Assembly: GCF_900107635.1 (NCBI RefSeq)
Contig: NZ_FNRD01000007.1
Location: forward strand, 186,001-250,000
Direction: 5' to 3'
Length of the DNA stretch: 64,000 nt
Source: Flavobacterium gillisiae
GTDB lineage: Bacteria; Bacteroidota; Bacteroidia; Flavobacteriales; Flavobacteriaceae
Shown one piece after another: positions 29,941-38,833 of the stretch. How positions within the stretch are numbered: the stretch's first letter is position 1; every line of letters begins with the position of its first letter. A program made the position numbers and the translations under genes. The notes below the pieces were generated by a model. The model searched no databases. It saw nothing but the letters and a program-made list of their open reading frames with translations, and had not been told where the DNA came from.

Positions 29941-30171
29941 ATGGAAAAGCAAAATTCAAAAGATCCGCTTCACGGAATAACACTAAAATCAATATTGGAA
30001 AAACTCGTGGATCATTACGGATTTGACACCTTGGGCGAATTGGTAAAAATTAAATGTTTCAATGATAATCCAAGCGTGAAATCAAGTCTTACTTTCTTAA
30101 GAAAGACAGATTGGGCAAGAAAACAAGTAGAAGAACTGTATATTCAATCGTTATCTAAATTGGATAAATAG
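29941..30171 (+). CDS. VF530 family (DUF2132) DNA-binding protein
   Basis: 76 residues. [20 protein letters not shown] and [22 protein letters not shown] are the conserved segments of the VF530/DUF2132 family, small helical proteins described as DNA-binding. No targets known. Convergent with the downstream minus-strand gene, with 8 bp between stops. Confidence 0.9.
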   Translation: MEKQNSKDPLHGITLKSILEKLVDHYGFDTLGELVKIKCFNDNPSVKSSLTFLRKTDWARKQVEELYIQSLSKLDK

Positions 30172-30179
30172 AGCGTAGT

Positions 30180-30731
30180 TTAATCGATGCGATACGAGAC
30201 CATAACTCCACCTCGATATGGTAACCATTCTCCGCTTTTATTCCAATTCTTAGCTGTTTCATAACGTTCACCCGTACTTAGATAATATCCATGGTAAAAT
30301 CCTTGTTGATTTCCTCCACCTAAAAAGCAGTCCAACATAAAACGATCATTTATTTTTTTCTGATAGCCAATTGTTGCTCCTATAACATAGCCAAACCCCT
30401 TTTCATATTTATCAGTATTTAAATAGTTCCATTTTTGGAAATTAAATACAGTACCTCCTATATGAGCTCCTGCATAAAAGCCATTGTATTTTTCTTTAAA
30501 ATGATAGCGGTATTCTGGAATAACGATATAGAATTGCTGAGGCTTACCATCGATTGATTTCCATGGAGAACCTAGGATATCCAATTGAAAAGTTGATTTT
30601 TTGCCAATACTGGTTTCTATCCCTACATTAGGAATAGTTAATAAAGTGGTTAATGCATTTACTTTTACGTAGGTTTGACTATGTAATTGTAATGAAAGCA
30701 AAACAACAAGTAAAAAAAGAAGTTTTTTCAT
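30180..30731 (-). CDS. DUF3575-type outer-membrane barrel protein
   Basis: 183 residues from the ATG at 30729-30731, where a clean signal peptide begins (MKKLLFLLVVLLSLQLHSQ). An upstream start at 30821 would put 30 unrelated residues before the signal and is rejected. The mature part matches DUF3575: TTLLTIPNVGIETSIGKKSTFQ, IVIPEYRYHF, GFYAGAHIGG, GYQKKINDRFMLDCFLGGG, ending in a barrel strand. Likely a small outer-membrane barrel; role unknown. Confidence 0.85.
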   Translation of the reverse strand: MKKLLFLLVVLLSLQLHSQTYVKVNALTTLLTIPNVGIETSIGKKSTFQLDILGSPWKSIDGKPQQFYIVIPEYRYHFKEKYNGFYAGAHIGGTVFNFQKWNYLNTDKYEKGFGYVIGATIGYQKKINDRFMLDCFLGGGNQQGFYHGYYLSTGERYETAKNWNKSGEWLPYRGGVMVSYRID

Positions 30732-30844
30732 GATATAAAGTTTACTGATCAACATAAAAGCGAAATTATTGTCAGTTTTAAATGCAAATATAAAATAATA
30801 TGGTAAATATTTGTAATCCAAATAGGATAAAAAATTAAAATAGA

Positions 30845-31402
30845 TTAGTGCTGTACTTTGTTTAATCTTGAATAAATAACAGTATCTAAAAAGCTTCCTT
30901 CATAAAATTCATTCTCTTTTAAATGCGCCTCTTTTATAAAGTTATTTTTCTCTAAAACTTTCGCTGAACCATGATTTTCTGGGGCTATAATAGCTTCAAT
31001 CGAATGTAATTTCATTACCTCAAAACCATATTTAACAGCCTCTTTAATGGCTTCTGTAATAATACCTTGTCCACTGTGTTCTGGAAGCAGCATATATCCA
31101 ATTTCGGCACGAAAATGTTCTGGTTTTATTCTGTAATGTCCAATAATTCCAATTAGTTTTGGATCATTTTTATAGGTAATCGCCCAATTAATACCTTCGC
31201 TACTTTCAATTTTAGCGTCAATCATTGCAATGTGTTCCAGAGCATCTTCAGTAGTTTTTAGCAATGGTCTTGGGATGTATTTCATCGTTTCGACATTAGA
31301 GCGTAATTCGAGAATGGACTCGACATCATTTTTATCTACGCGGCGTAAATACAATCGTTCGGTTTCTAGATTTGGAAAAGGAGTAAAGTTTATAGACAAC
31401 AT
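30845..31402 (-). CDS. GNAT-family N-acetyltransferase (RimJ/RimL type)
   Basis: 185 residues. LETERLYLRRVDKNDVESIL is the usual N-terminus of the RimJ/RimL group; acetyl-CoA binding is seen in EIGYMLLPEHSGQGIITEAI and the C-terminal NHGSAKVLEKNNF. Substrate (protein N-terminus or small amine) unknown. Confidence 0.9.
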   Translation of the reverse strand: MLSINFTPFPNLETERLYLRRVDKNDVESILELRSNVETMKYIPRPLLKTTEDALEHIAMIDAKIESSEGINWAITYKNDPKLIGIIGHYRIKPEHFRAEIGYMLLPEHSGQGIITEAIKEAVKYGFEVMKLHSIEAIIAPENHGSAKVLEKNNFIKEAHLKENEFYEGSFLDTVIYSRLNKVQH

Positions 31403-31423
31403 ATTTTTATTCTGTTTAATGAA

Positions 31424-32275
31424 TTAGAGGATTTCAATACTAAATTCTGCCTCAAAAATTTGATCTGCTTCTATTATTTGAATACCTTCTTTTTCCATAA
31501 GATTCCCAGTACTTTCAACTGAATCGGAATAACCAAACCAAGGTTCGATACAAAGAAACGGCGCATTCATTTTTGTCCATATTCCCAAATGAGGGAAACT
31601 TGGATAACGCACTCTGATTAATGGCGTTTTATTTTTTAAAATTGTTAAATATTTCGATTGTAATGATTTAAAGATTAAAGCATCGTTTTCGAATAATTCA
31701 TACTTTAAAGGAACCAAACTATTAGGAGAGCTAAGCACTTTAGTCTCATTAGAAATTAAATCATTTTGCAATAAGTTATATTCTAAGGGTTCGTCTTTTT
31801 CGAATTGTAAACTATAATCCTCAAAATTTCCAGGCAAAGCGAAAGCAGGATGTGCTCCTATAGAAAAGGGCATTGGATTCTTACTTTTGTTTATGACTTT
31901 GTATCCAATAGATAGGCTGTTGTCGCTTAATGTATAATTGATTTGAAGTTCAAAATCAAATGGATATTTATTTTTGGTATCATCTGATGCTTGAATCGAA
32001 AAAGTAGCGGTATTTTCTGATTTATCAATCAGTTCAAAGAGCATATCTCTGGCAAAACCATGTCTTGATAAATGATATGTTGCGTCTTTATAATTAAATG
32101 TATTATTTTTTAATGTACCTACAATCGGAAATAAAACAGGGGAGTGCTTACCCCAAAAATCGGCGTTGCCTTCCCAAATATATTCGATGGAGCGATTGTT
32201 TTTCAGTGAACATAATTCTGCACCAAGGTGATTAATTTGTGCAGTTAAATTGGAGTTTGTTATTGTTGTTATCAA
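31424..32275 (-). CDS. Aldose 1-epimerase family protein
   Basis: 283 residues, beta-sandwich of the galactose-mutarotase fold. HLGAELCSLK near the start, LSRHGFARDM with the first catalytic-type His (about residue 73), GAHPAFALPG with the second (about 142), and IEPWFGYSDS. It belongs to the YeaD/LacX-like branch rather than classical GalM, so the substrate may be a sugar phosphate. 21 bp downstream-adjacent to the GNAT gene on the same strand. Confidence 0.88.
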   Translation of the reverse strand: MITTITNSNLTAQINHLGAELCSLKNNRSIEYIWEGNADFWGKHSPVLFPIVGTLKNNTFNYKDATYHLSRHGFARDMLFELIDKSENTATFSIQASDDTKNKYPFDFELQINYTLSDNSLSIGYKVINKSKNPMPFSIGAHPAFALPGNFEDYSLQFEKDEPLEYNLLQNDLISNETKVLSSPNSLVPLKYELFENDALIFKSLQSKYLTILKNKTPLIRVRYPSFPHLGIWTKMNAPFLCIEPWFGYSDSVESTGNLMEKEGIQIIEADQIFEAEFSIEIL

Positions 32276-32460
32276 AATGAAAGTCTTATTTCGGATTAAA
32301 TTTCTACTGGATGTAAATATATTTCTTAATTTTTATTTTAGATAATGAAAATCGACTTATTACATTTATTGTAAAATTTTCTTAATTTTTGATTAAAGCA
32401 TTGAATTTAATATAGTGGTATGATTATTTTTTATTAATTTGCTTACAAATAGTGAAAAAC

Positions 32461-34728
32461 ATGAAAAACATTCGGTTCAAGGTCATTCTCCAAATGGCTC
32501 TGTTGTTAGGGATTTCATCCCTATCGGCACAAGAGGTTCCTGCAACTACAGCAAATGCCTCAAAATCTAATTACAACTACCATGATGCTTTTGCACCATT
32601 TTTTTATACAAAAAACGGTACATCAACACGTTCCGCTAGTGGTCAACCAGGCGCAGAATATTGGCAGAACAGAGCTGATTACGTTCTTACAGCAAAATTA
32701 AATGCACAAAATAATGAGATTATTGGTACAGATGTAATTACCTATACTAACAATAGTCCTGATGCGATGTCTTTTATATGGATGAATGTAGATCAAAATT
32801 TATTCAAAGCAGATTCTCGTGGAAATGCAGTTGTCCCTTTAACGGGTAGCCGCAATGGATCACAAGGGGAAGTTTTTGACGGAGGTCATAAAATCAAATC
32901 CGTGAAGATTGTTAGCACTACGAATGGAAAATCTACTGAAGTAGAAGCTAAATATGTAATTACCGATACTAGAATGCAAGTTTTCCTTCCGCAAGAGCTA
33001 AAAGCAAAAGGCGGTTCTATAAAAGTTAAAATCGATTTCTCTTATATTTCTCCAATGGAAGGTTCAGACCGTACTGGAGTTTTGGAAACTAAAAACGGAA
33101 AAATTTTTACAATCGCGCAGTGGTATCCACGTATGTGTGTGTATGATGACGTAAGAGGTTGGAACACAAATCCATATTTAGGAGCGTCGGAATTTTATTT
33201 GGAATATGGAGACTTTGATATTAATATTACTGCTCCTGCTAATCATATTGTTGTTTCTTCAGGGGAGTTAGTAAATCCTACTGCCGTTTATAGCGCTGTC
33301 GAGCAAAGTAGATTGGCTCAAGCCAAACAAAGCGATAAAACTGTTTTCATTCGTACAGAAGAAGAAGTGGCTGCTTTAGCAAATAGTACCTCTACGGCTA
33401 CTAAAACATGGCATTATAAATTGAAAAATGCCAGAGATTTATCTTGGGCTTCTTCAGCGGCATTTATTTTAGATGGTGCTAAAATCAATTTACCAAGCGG
33501 TAAAAAATCTTTGGCCTTATCAGCTTATCCAGTTGAAAGTGCAGGAAATGATGCTTGGGGACGTTCAACAGAATTTACGAAGGCTTCGATCGAAAATTAT
33601 TCTAAAAGATGGTTTGAGTATTCTTATCCAGCAGCGACAAATGTTGCGGGTAATGAAGGCGGAATGGAATATCCAGGAATTGTGTTTTGTGGATGGGAAT
33701 CTAAAGGAGAAGATTTATGGGGAGTTACGGATCATGAGTTTGGTCATAACTGGTTTCCAATGATTGTAGGTTCAAACGAACGTCTATTCGCTTGGATGGA
33801 TGAAGGATTCAATACTTTCATTAATTCATTAGCTTCAGTAGATTTCAATAATGGAGAATATAAATCAGAACCAATGGATTTACACCGCAGAGCAGAAGTT
33901 CTAACAGGTGTAGATTTAGAAACGATTATGAGTTCGCCTGATAATATGAAAGAAGCTAATATCGGTATTTTAGCTTATTATAAGCCAAGTTCAGGATTAG
34001 TTATTTTACGTGAACAAGTTTTAGGAGCAGAACGTTTTGATTTGGCTTTTAGAACATATGTAGAACGTTGGGCTTTTAAACACCCTACGCCGGATGATTT
34101 CTTCAGAACAATGGAGAATGTTGCAGGTGAAGACTTAAGTTGGTTCTGGAGAGGTTGGTTTCAATACAACTGGCGTTTTGACCAAGGTATAAATGCAATA
34201 AAATATGTAAAAAATGATCCAAAGCAAGGGGTTGTAATTACTGTTGAGAATTTCGAAAAAATGCCAATGCCTATTATTTTGGACATAAAAGCAAAAAGTG
34301 GAAAAGTAGAAAGAGTAAAATTGCCAGTTGAAATTTGGCAAAGAAATACATCATGGTCATTCAAGCATGATTCTACAGAGGAAATTGAAAGTATCACTTT
34401 AGATCCAGATCATGTTTTTCCAGATAGTAATGAAGCGAATAATGTTTGGACTGCAGGAAAAGGGGTTCTCGAAAAAGATGTGATTTTAGATGGGTATTTA
34501 GGAACTTATTCGAATACAAAATCACCAATGAAAATTACTTTTTCAGAAAAGAACAGTGTTCTTAATGCTGAGATTACGGACTACCCTAAGTTTTCAGTGG
34601 AACCAATAGGGAAGGACTTATTTGAATCTAAAAGAGCGGGACTAAAATTCCAATTTAATGAGAGTCAAACTGGTTTTGATATGATTATTGGTGAAACTCA
34701 AAAAATACCGTTTACAAAAGATAAATAA
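32461..34728 (+). CDS. M1-family metallopeptidase, secreted
   Basis: 755 residues from the ATG at 32461 (a GTG at 32452 also reads in frame but the ATG gives a cleaner signal ending SSLSAQE). Zinc motif HEFGH at about residues 425-429 and the third ligand Glu at about 448 (H-E-x2-H-x18-E) define the M1 family. The upstream substrate motif is GGMEYPG, a variant of GAMEN common in Bacteroidota. A C-terminal beta-rich domain follows from about 600. Probably exported to the periplasm or envelope to cleave N-terminal residues from peptides. Confidence 0.93.
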   Translation: MKNIRFKVILQMALLLGISSLSAQEVPATTANASKSNYNYHDAFAPFFYTKNGTSTRSASGQPGAEYWQNRADYVLTAKLNAQNNEIIGTDVITYTNNSPDAMSFIWMNVDQNLFKADSRGNAVVPLTGSRNGSQGEVFDGGHKIKSVKIVSTTNGKSTEVEAKYVITDTRMQVFLPQELKAKGGSIKVKIDFSYISPMEGSDRTGVLETKNGKIFTIAQWYPRMCVYDDVRGWNTNPYLGASEFYLEYGDFDINITAPANHIVVSSGELVNPTAVYSAVEQSRLAQAKQSDKTVFIRTEEEVAALANSTSTATKTWHYKLKNARDLSWASSAAFILDGAKINLPSGKKSLALSAYPVESAGNDAWGRSTEFTKASIENYSKRWFEYSYPAATNVAGNEGGMEYPGIVFCGWESKGEDLWGVTDHEFGHNWFPMIVGSNERLFAWMDEGFNTFINSLASVDFNNGEYKSEPMDLHRRAEVLTGVDLETIMSSPDNMKEANIGILAYYKPSSGLVILREQVLGAERFDLAFRTYVERWAFKHPTPDDFFRTMENVAGEDLSWFWRGWFQYNWRFDQGINAIKYVKNDPKQGVVITVENFEKMPMPIILDIKAKSGKVERVKLPVEIWQRNTSWSFKHDSTEEIESITLDPDHVFPDSNEANNVWTAGKGVLEKDVILDGYLGTYSNTKSPMKITFSEKNSVLNAEITDYPKFSVEPIGKDLFESKRAGLKFQFNESQTGFDMIIGETQKIPFTKDK

Positions 34729-34756
34729 TCTATTTTACAAAGTATAGTAAACCAAA

Positions 34757-34786
34757 ACACCAGCAATCTTGCTGGTGTTTTTTATA
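34757..34786 (+). terminator. Rho-independent terminator after the M1 peptidase
   Basis: ACACCAGCAA / TTGCTGGTGT with a two-base loop and six T residues; also serves the convergent aguA gene. Confidence 0.88.
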
Positions 34787-34803
34787 TATAAATATTTAAT
34801 TTG

Positions 34804-35844
34804 TTAGGCTGGTATTTGCTGACTTAAGCAATGTAATGTTCCAAATCCCCAAATCAAGTCAATAGCGCTAATTCCGATAACTTCTCTATCAGGGAAACAT
34901 TCTGCTAAGATGTTTAGTGCTACGCGATCATTAGCATCGTTAAAAGTTGGAACCAACACGCATTTATTTAGTATTAGAAAGTTAGCATAACTTGCCGGTA
35001 ATCTTAAATCTTCAAAATCAATTCGTTTAGGCATTGGTAAAGCAACAACAATAGGAGCTTTTCCATTTTCTAATGTAGCATTTTGTAAACGTTTCAGGTT
35101 GTCTTGTAATGGCTCATAATTAGCGTCGTTTCGATCTGTTTCAATAATTGTTACAATCGTATCTTCATTGATAAAACGACATAAATCGTCGATATGTCCG
35201 TGGGTATCATCACCTTCGACTCCGTTGCCTAACCAAATCACATTAGTAATTCCAAGGTATTCTTTAAAAACAGCTTCGTAATCTGCTTTTGTAAAACCTA
35301 CGTTTCTTACTTGAATATCAGGATGCATCAAGCATTCTTCAGATGTCAATAAAGTCCCACGTCCATTACTATCAATCGCTCCACCTTCTACAATTACTGG
35401 TTTTCCTTTGTACGTTACTTGTGTCAGCGGTATATCGAGAAAATTAGCTACTGTAGCAGGGATATGTTTATCTAATTGAAAGTTTTTATACTTTGCCCAA
35501 CCGTTAAAATTGAAATTTAAGGCTTCTCTTAGGTCTCCATTTTTGATTACAATAGGACCAGAGTCTCGCATCCAACTCCTATTTGTTTTTTGAATAATAA
35601 ACGAAACATTAGCTAGGTTAACTCTTGCCATTTCTAGCATTTCAGTTACTTTTTCTTTCTGTTTGTCGTCAATCACTACTAAAAATACCGTTTCGTATGT
35701 AGCTACTTTTTTGATAAATTCAACAAATGCCCATTGAATGGCTTCATATTTTCCAGGCCAGTCTTTTCCGTTATGAGGAAAGCAAAGTAATATACCTTGT
35801 TGGTTTTCCCATTCTGCGGGGAATCTTCTATTGTTTGTCGTCAT
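34804..35844 (-). CDS. aguA: Agmatine deiminase AguA
   Basis: Converts agmatine to N-carbamoylputrescine and ammonia. 346 residues of the guanidino-group-modifying fold: WMRDSGPI near residue 90, GDDTHGHIDDLCRF near 215 and the nucleophilic Cys in GFGTLHCLSQQ at the C-terminus. It lies 2 bp after aguB on the same strand; the two encode consecutive steps from agmatine to putrescine. Residues required for catalysis are present. Confidence 0.93.
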   Translation of the reverse strand: MTTNNRRFPAEWENQQGILLCFPHNGKDWPGKYEAIQWAFVEFIKKVATYETVFLVVIDDKQKEKVTEMLEMARVNLANVSFIIQKTNRSWMRDSGPIVIKNGDLREALNFNFNGWAKYKNFQLDKHIPATVANFLDIPLTQVTYKGKPVIVEGGAIDSNGRGTLLTSEECLMHPDIQVRNVGFTKADYEAVFKEYLGITNVIWLGNGVEGDDTHGHIDDLCRFINEDTIVTIIETDRNDANYEPLQDNLKRLQNATLENGKAPIVVALPMPKRIDFEDLRLPASYANFLILNKCVLVPTFNDANDRVALNILAECFPDREVIGISAIDLIWGFGTLHCLSQQIPA

Positions 35845-35846
35845 AA

Positions 35847-36734
35847 TTAGTCGATTGCTCTTTTAGTAATATCTCCAAAAGCATCAATTCGTCTGTCTCT
35901 AAAAAATGGCCAGTTCTGACGTACATTTTCTTGTAAGTCGAGGTCAACTTCGGCAATAAGAATTTCTTCTTTATCGTGTGAGGCTTGCGCCAAAATTTCG
36001 CCTTGTGGTCCCGCAATGAACGAAGCCCCCCAAAATTCGATTCCAGCTGTATCGGGTAAATATTGTTCTAAACCAATTCTGTTTGCCGCGGCAACGTAGA
36101 CTCCATTTGCAACTGCATGGCCTTTCATAACATTCATCCAAGCGCCGTATTGGTTTTCACCGTATTGCTCTTTTTCTCCTGGGTGCCATCCTATTGCCGT
36201 TGGGTAAAACAAAACTTCTGAGCCACTTAAAGCGGTCAATCGTGCTGCTTCTGGATACCATTGATCCCAACAAATAAGCGTTCCAATTTTCCCTTTTTGT
36301 GTAGGTATGGTTTTGAAACCTAAATCCCCAGGGGTGAAATAGAATTTTTCATAAAAATGAGGGTCATCTGGAATGTGCATTTTGCGGTATAAACCTGCTT
36401 CTGAGCCATCAGTGTCAATAATGTAAGCACTATTGTGGTAGATTCCAGCCATTCTTTTTTCGAAAAACGGAACAATGATTACCACGCCTAATTCTTTTGC
36501 CAAAGCGCTAAAAGCAATAAAGGAAGTACTATAAAGCGGTTCTGCCAATGCAAAATTATCAACATCTTCACTCTGACAGAAATAATGACTGCTGTATAAT
36601 TCTGGTAGTGATATTACCTCAGCACCTTGACTAGCTGCATCGCGCACCCAACTCAAACACTTTTTAAGATTGTTTTCGGCAACATCGTTAAGGTTTAATT
36701 GAATAACCGCTATTTTATATTTTTTATTTGGCAT
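35847..36734 (-). CDS. aguB: N-carbamoylputrescine amidase AguB
   Basis: Nitrilase-superfamily hydrolase that turns N-carbamoylputrescine into putrescine. 295 residues from the ATG at 36732-36734 (a start at 36755 would add seven residues). Catalytic triad: Glu in LPELYSSHYF, Lys in LYRKMHIPDD and Cys in LICWDQWYPEAAR. Paired with aguA directly downstream, which fixes the substrate assignment within this broad superfamily. Confidence 0.92.
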   Translation of the reverse strand: MPNKKYKIAVIQLNLNDVAENNLKKCLSWVRDAASQGAEVISLPELYSSHYFCQSEDVDNFALAEPLYSTSFIAFSALAKELGVVIIVPFFEKRMAGIYHNSAYIIDTDGSEAGLYRKMHIPDDPHFYEKFYFTPGDLGFKTIPTQKGKIGTLICWDQWYPEAARLTALSGSEVLFYPTAIGWHPGEKEQYGENQYGAWMNVMKGHAVANGVYVAAANRIGLEQYLPDTAGIEFWGASFIAGPQGEILAQASHDKEEILIAEVDLDLQENVRQNWPFFRDRRIDAFGDITKRAID

Positions 36735-36883
36735 CGTATAAATTTTAGACTGCAAAAATAGTGAATTTTATAAAGAGTAGAAAATGGGGTGAATGGAAAA
36801 TTTCGGATAATTTATTCGCGTTTAGCTATAGCTACAATTGAAAAAAAAATGTATTCAGAACTAATGACATCAAAGGGGCCAGT

Positions 36884-37816
36884 TTATTTTATGCCGTAAT
36901 CGTTGAGGATTATTTTAATTCCCTCTGAGTATGTCGTTACTACGAAATCTGGAAATCTAGTTTTGAATTTTATGGATTCAAAGATATTATCAATCGCATA
37001 ACGTGGAAGGAGTTCCTGCGTTTCTTTAAGATTATGGTTAAAAAAAGAGCCTATTTTTAGTATGATCCAGGGTAGTACTTTATACTTTACTTCTCGTCCT
37101 AATTGGCTTCCAATTTCTGCAATAAATTGCTTGTACGTTAGTCTATTGTCGTCACAGGGTAAGTGCCAGGTTTGTCCATAAGCATCAGTCGTATTGCCGA
37201 TTAACGCCATGGCTTTGCTTGCATCAGGAGTAAAGATTAACGTTCGTAGCACTGTGTCTTTTAAAAACACCTTAGGTTCTTTGCCATTTTTAAGATTTTC
37301 GAAAATAAGACTATTAGTCAATCCTTTGGTTTTACCGGGACCATAGAACTCTGGTGCTCTACAGATAACGGCTTCAATTTCTTTATTAGCAATGGCTTTT
37401 AATAAAAATTCAGCAGCCAGTTTTTTTCCAATTCCTTTTTTTCCGTCAGAACTTAAAGGTGTTTCTTCGGTTTGGATTTTGCTGTCTTGCGGATAGGCGT
37501 AGGTATTGTCAAAATAAACGAGTTTGCAGTGGTTATTTTTGCAAGCGGCAATTACATTTTCCATTACAATTTCCCAATCTCTAAGCCATATTTCAGAATC
37601 GTAAGGAAGTCCAACTGTTAGGTATGAAATCTCCGTGTTTTCAAGTGCTTTTAAAACACTTTCTGGATCGAGTAAATCTGCCTTAAAAAGGAAATCGTCT
37701 GGATGCACTTTTTGTGGATTACGTCCTACTAATCTAATTTGGGCTTTATAGTTTTTACGTAATTCACGGGCTAACTCTTCACCTATTATTCCGTTTGCTC
37801 CTAATATTGTTTGCAT
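36884..37816 (-). CDS. NAD-dependent epimerase/dehydratase family protein
   Basis: 310 residues of atypical/extended SDR fold. The NAD loop is TILGANGIIGEELAREL at the N-terminus; LVYFDNTYAYP supplies the Tyr of the active-site region but the Y-x3-K spacing is not canonical. C-terminal RYAIDNIFESIKFKTRFPDF. Substrate unknown. It stands alone on the minus strand, divergent from the next gene. Confidence 0.85.
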   Translation of the reverse strand: MQTILGANGIIGEELARELRKNYKAQIRLVGRNPQKVHPDDFLFKADLLDPESVLKALENTEISYLTVGLPYDSEIWLRDWEIVMENVIAACKNNHCKLVYFDNTYAYPQDSKIQTEETPLSSDGKKGIGKKLAAEFLLKAIANKEIEAVICRAPEFYGPGKTKGLTNSLIFENLKNGKEPKVFLKDTVLRTLIFTPDASKAMALIGNTTDAYGQTWHLPCDDNRLTYKQFIAEIGSQLGREVKYKVLPWIILKIGSFFNHNLKETQELLPRYAIDNIFESIKFKTRFPDFVVTTYSEGIKIILNDYGIK

Positions 37817-37969
37817 CTTATGTTTTTTTCTTATCTCGTATTTGTACGAATGCTAAGGTAGGAATAATTACTAGGTTAAATTTCGGTGCATGAAGTTGCA
37901 ATAGGAAATAATAATGAAGATATAAGATTATATAATCAGAGTAGAATTCAAAACAGAAGAAAAAGCGAC

Positions 37970-37977
37970 TATTTTTG
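37970..37977 (+). promoter_or_regulatory. -7 promoter box
   Basis: TATTTTTG fits TAnnTTTG, 22 bp before the ATG at 38000. No clear -33 TTTG. Confidence 0.35.
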
Positions 37978-37999
37978 TTTCTTAGAATTAATCAAATAA

Positions 38000-38725
38000 A
38001 TGTCTATGAAAACTATTTTTAAGGGAGCTCTAATTGCCGTTACACTAATTTTTACTAGCACTTCTGTATTGGCGCAGTCCAAGGATAAAAAAGCCGATGC
38101 AATCGTAAAAGAAATGCTGACTGCGATGGGCGGAGCAAATAATTATAATAATACTCATTTTATCCAATGGGATTTTGTGAATAGAAAACTCTCATGGGAT
38201 AAATGGACTGGAAATGTTCGTGTAGAGAATCCAACAGCAAAACAAGTGATTTTAGTAAATATCAATACGCTAAAAGGGAAGGTATATGAAAATGGAGATT
38301 TAGTAACTGACGAAACCAAAGCAAATCCATTACTTGAAAAAGCAAAGAACTGGTGGATAAATGATTCGTATTGGTTAGTAATGCCGTGGAAATTACAAGA
38401 CCCCGGAGTAACCCTTGCTTATGTAAAAACAGACAAATTACCAAACGGTAAAACGGCAGATATTTTACAACTCACCTTTAGTGCTGTAGGTGTAACTCCT
38501 GAAAATAAATACTGGTTGTATGTCGATAAGGAAAATCACTTAATACAGCAATGGGCGTACTATAAAAACTTTAATGATGTCGAACCAAAGTTCTTGAAGC
38601 CTTGGAATAACTATCAAAAAGTGGGTGATATCTTGCTTTCTTTTGATAGGCCTAATGAAGATGTTGGACCCAAAAATGTAGTAGTAAAAAGTACTTTTGA
38701 TTCTACTATTTTTACAGAGCTATAA
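38000..38725 (+). CDS. Secreted protein of unknown function (LolA-like fold?)
   Basis: 241 residues with a signal peptide ending SVLAQSKDKK. The mature part starts ADAIVKEMLTAMGGANNYN, a pattern seen in bacterial periplasmic proteins of the LolA/LppX-like group that bind lipids, followed by alternating strands and Trp-rich loops (KNWWINDSYWLVMPWKL). I do not recognise a specific family with certainty. A second ATG at 38006 is possible. Two hairpins follow the stop. Confidence 0.75.
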   Translation: MSMKTIFKGALIAVTLIFTSTSVLAQSKDKKADAIVKEMLTAMGGANNYNNTHFIQWDFVNRKLSWDKWTGNVRVENPTAKQVILVNINTLKGKVYENGDLVTDETKANPLLEKAKNWWINDSYWLVMPWKLQDPGVTLAYVKTDKLPNGKTADILQLTFSAVGVTPENKYWLYVDKENHLIQQWAYYKNFNDVEPKFLKPWNNYQKVGDILLSFDRPNEDVGPKNVVVKSTFDSTIFTEL

Positions 38726-38787
38726 AAGCAAGTAATTAATTTGCTTTTTCGATTATAAGAAAACCAGTCTTTAAGACTGGTTTTTTA
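38726..38787 (+). terminator. Two hairpins; the second is a Rho-independent terminator
   Basis: AAAGCAA / TTGCTTT at about 38726-38747 with a T-run, then AAAACCAGTCTT / AAGACTGGTTTT at 38759-38784 with a T-run. Confidence 0.82.
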
Positions 38788-38833
38788 TTGGTAAATAATA
38801 TAGTCTTTGACTATTTTTAGGACTAGGCAGCGT

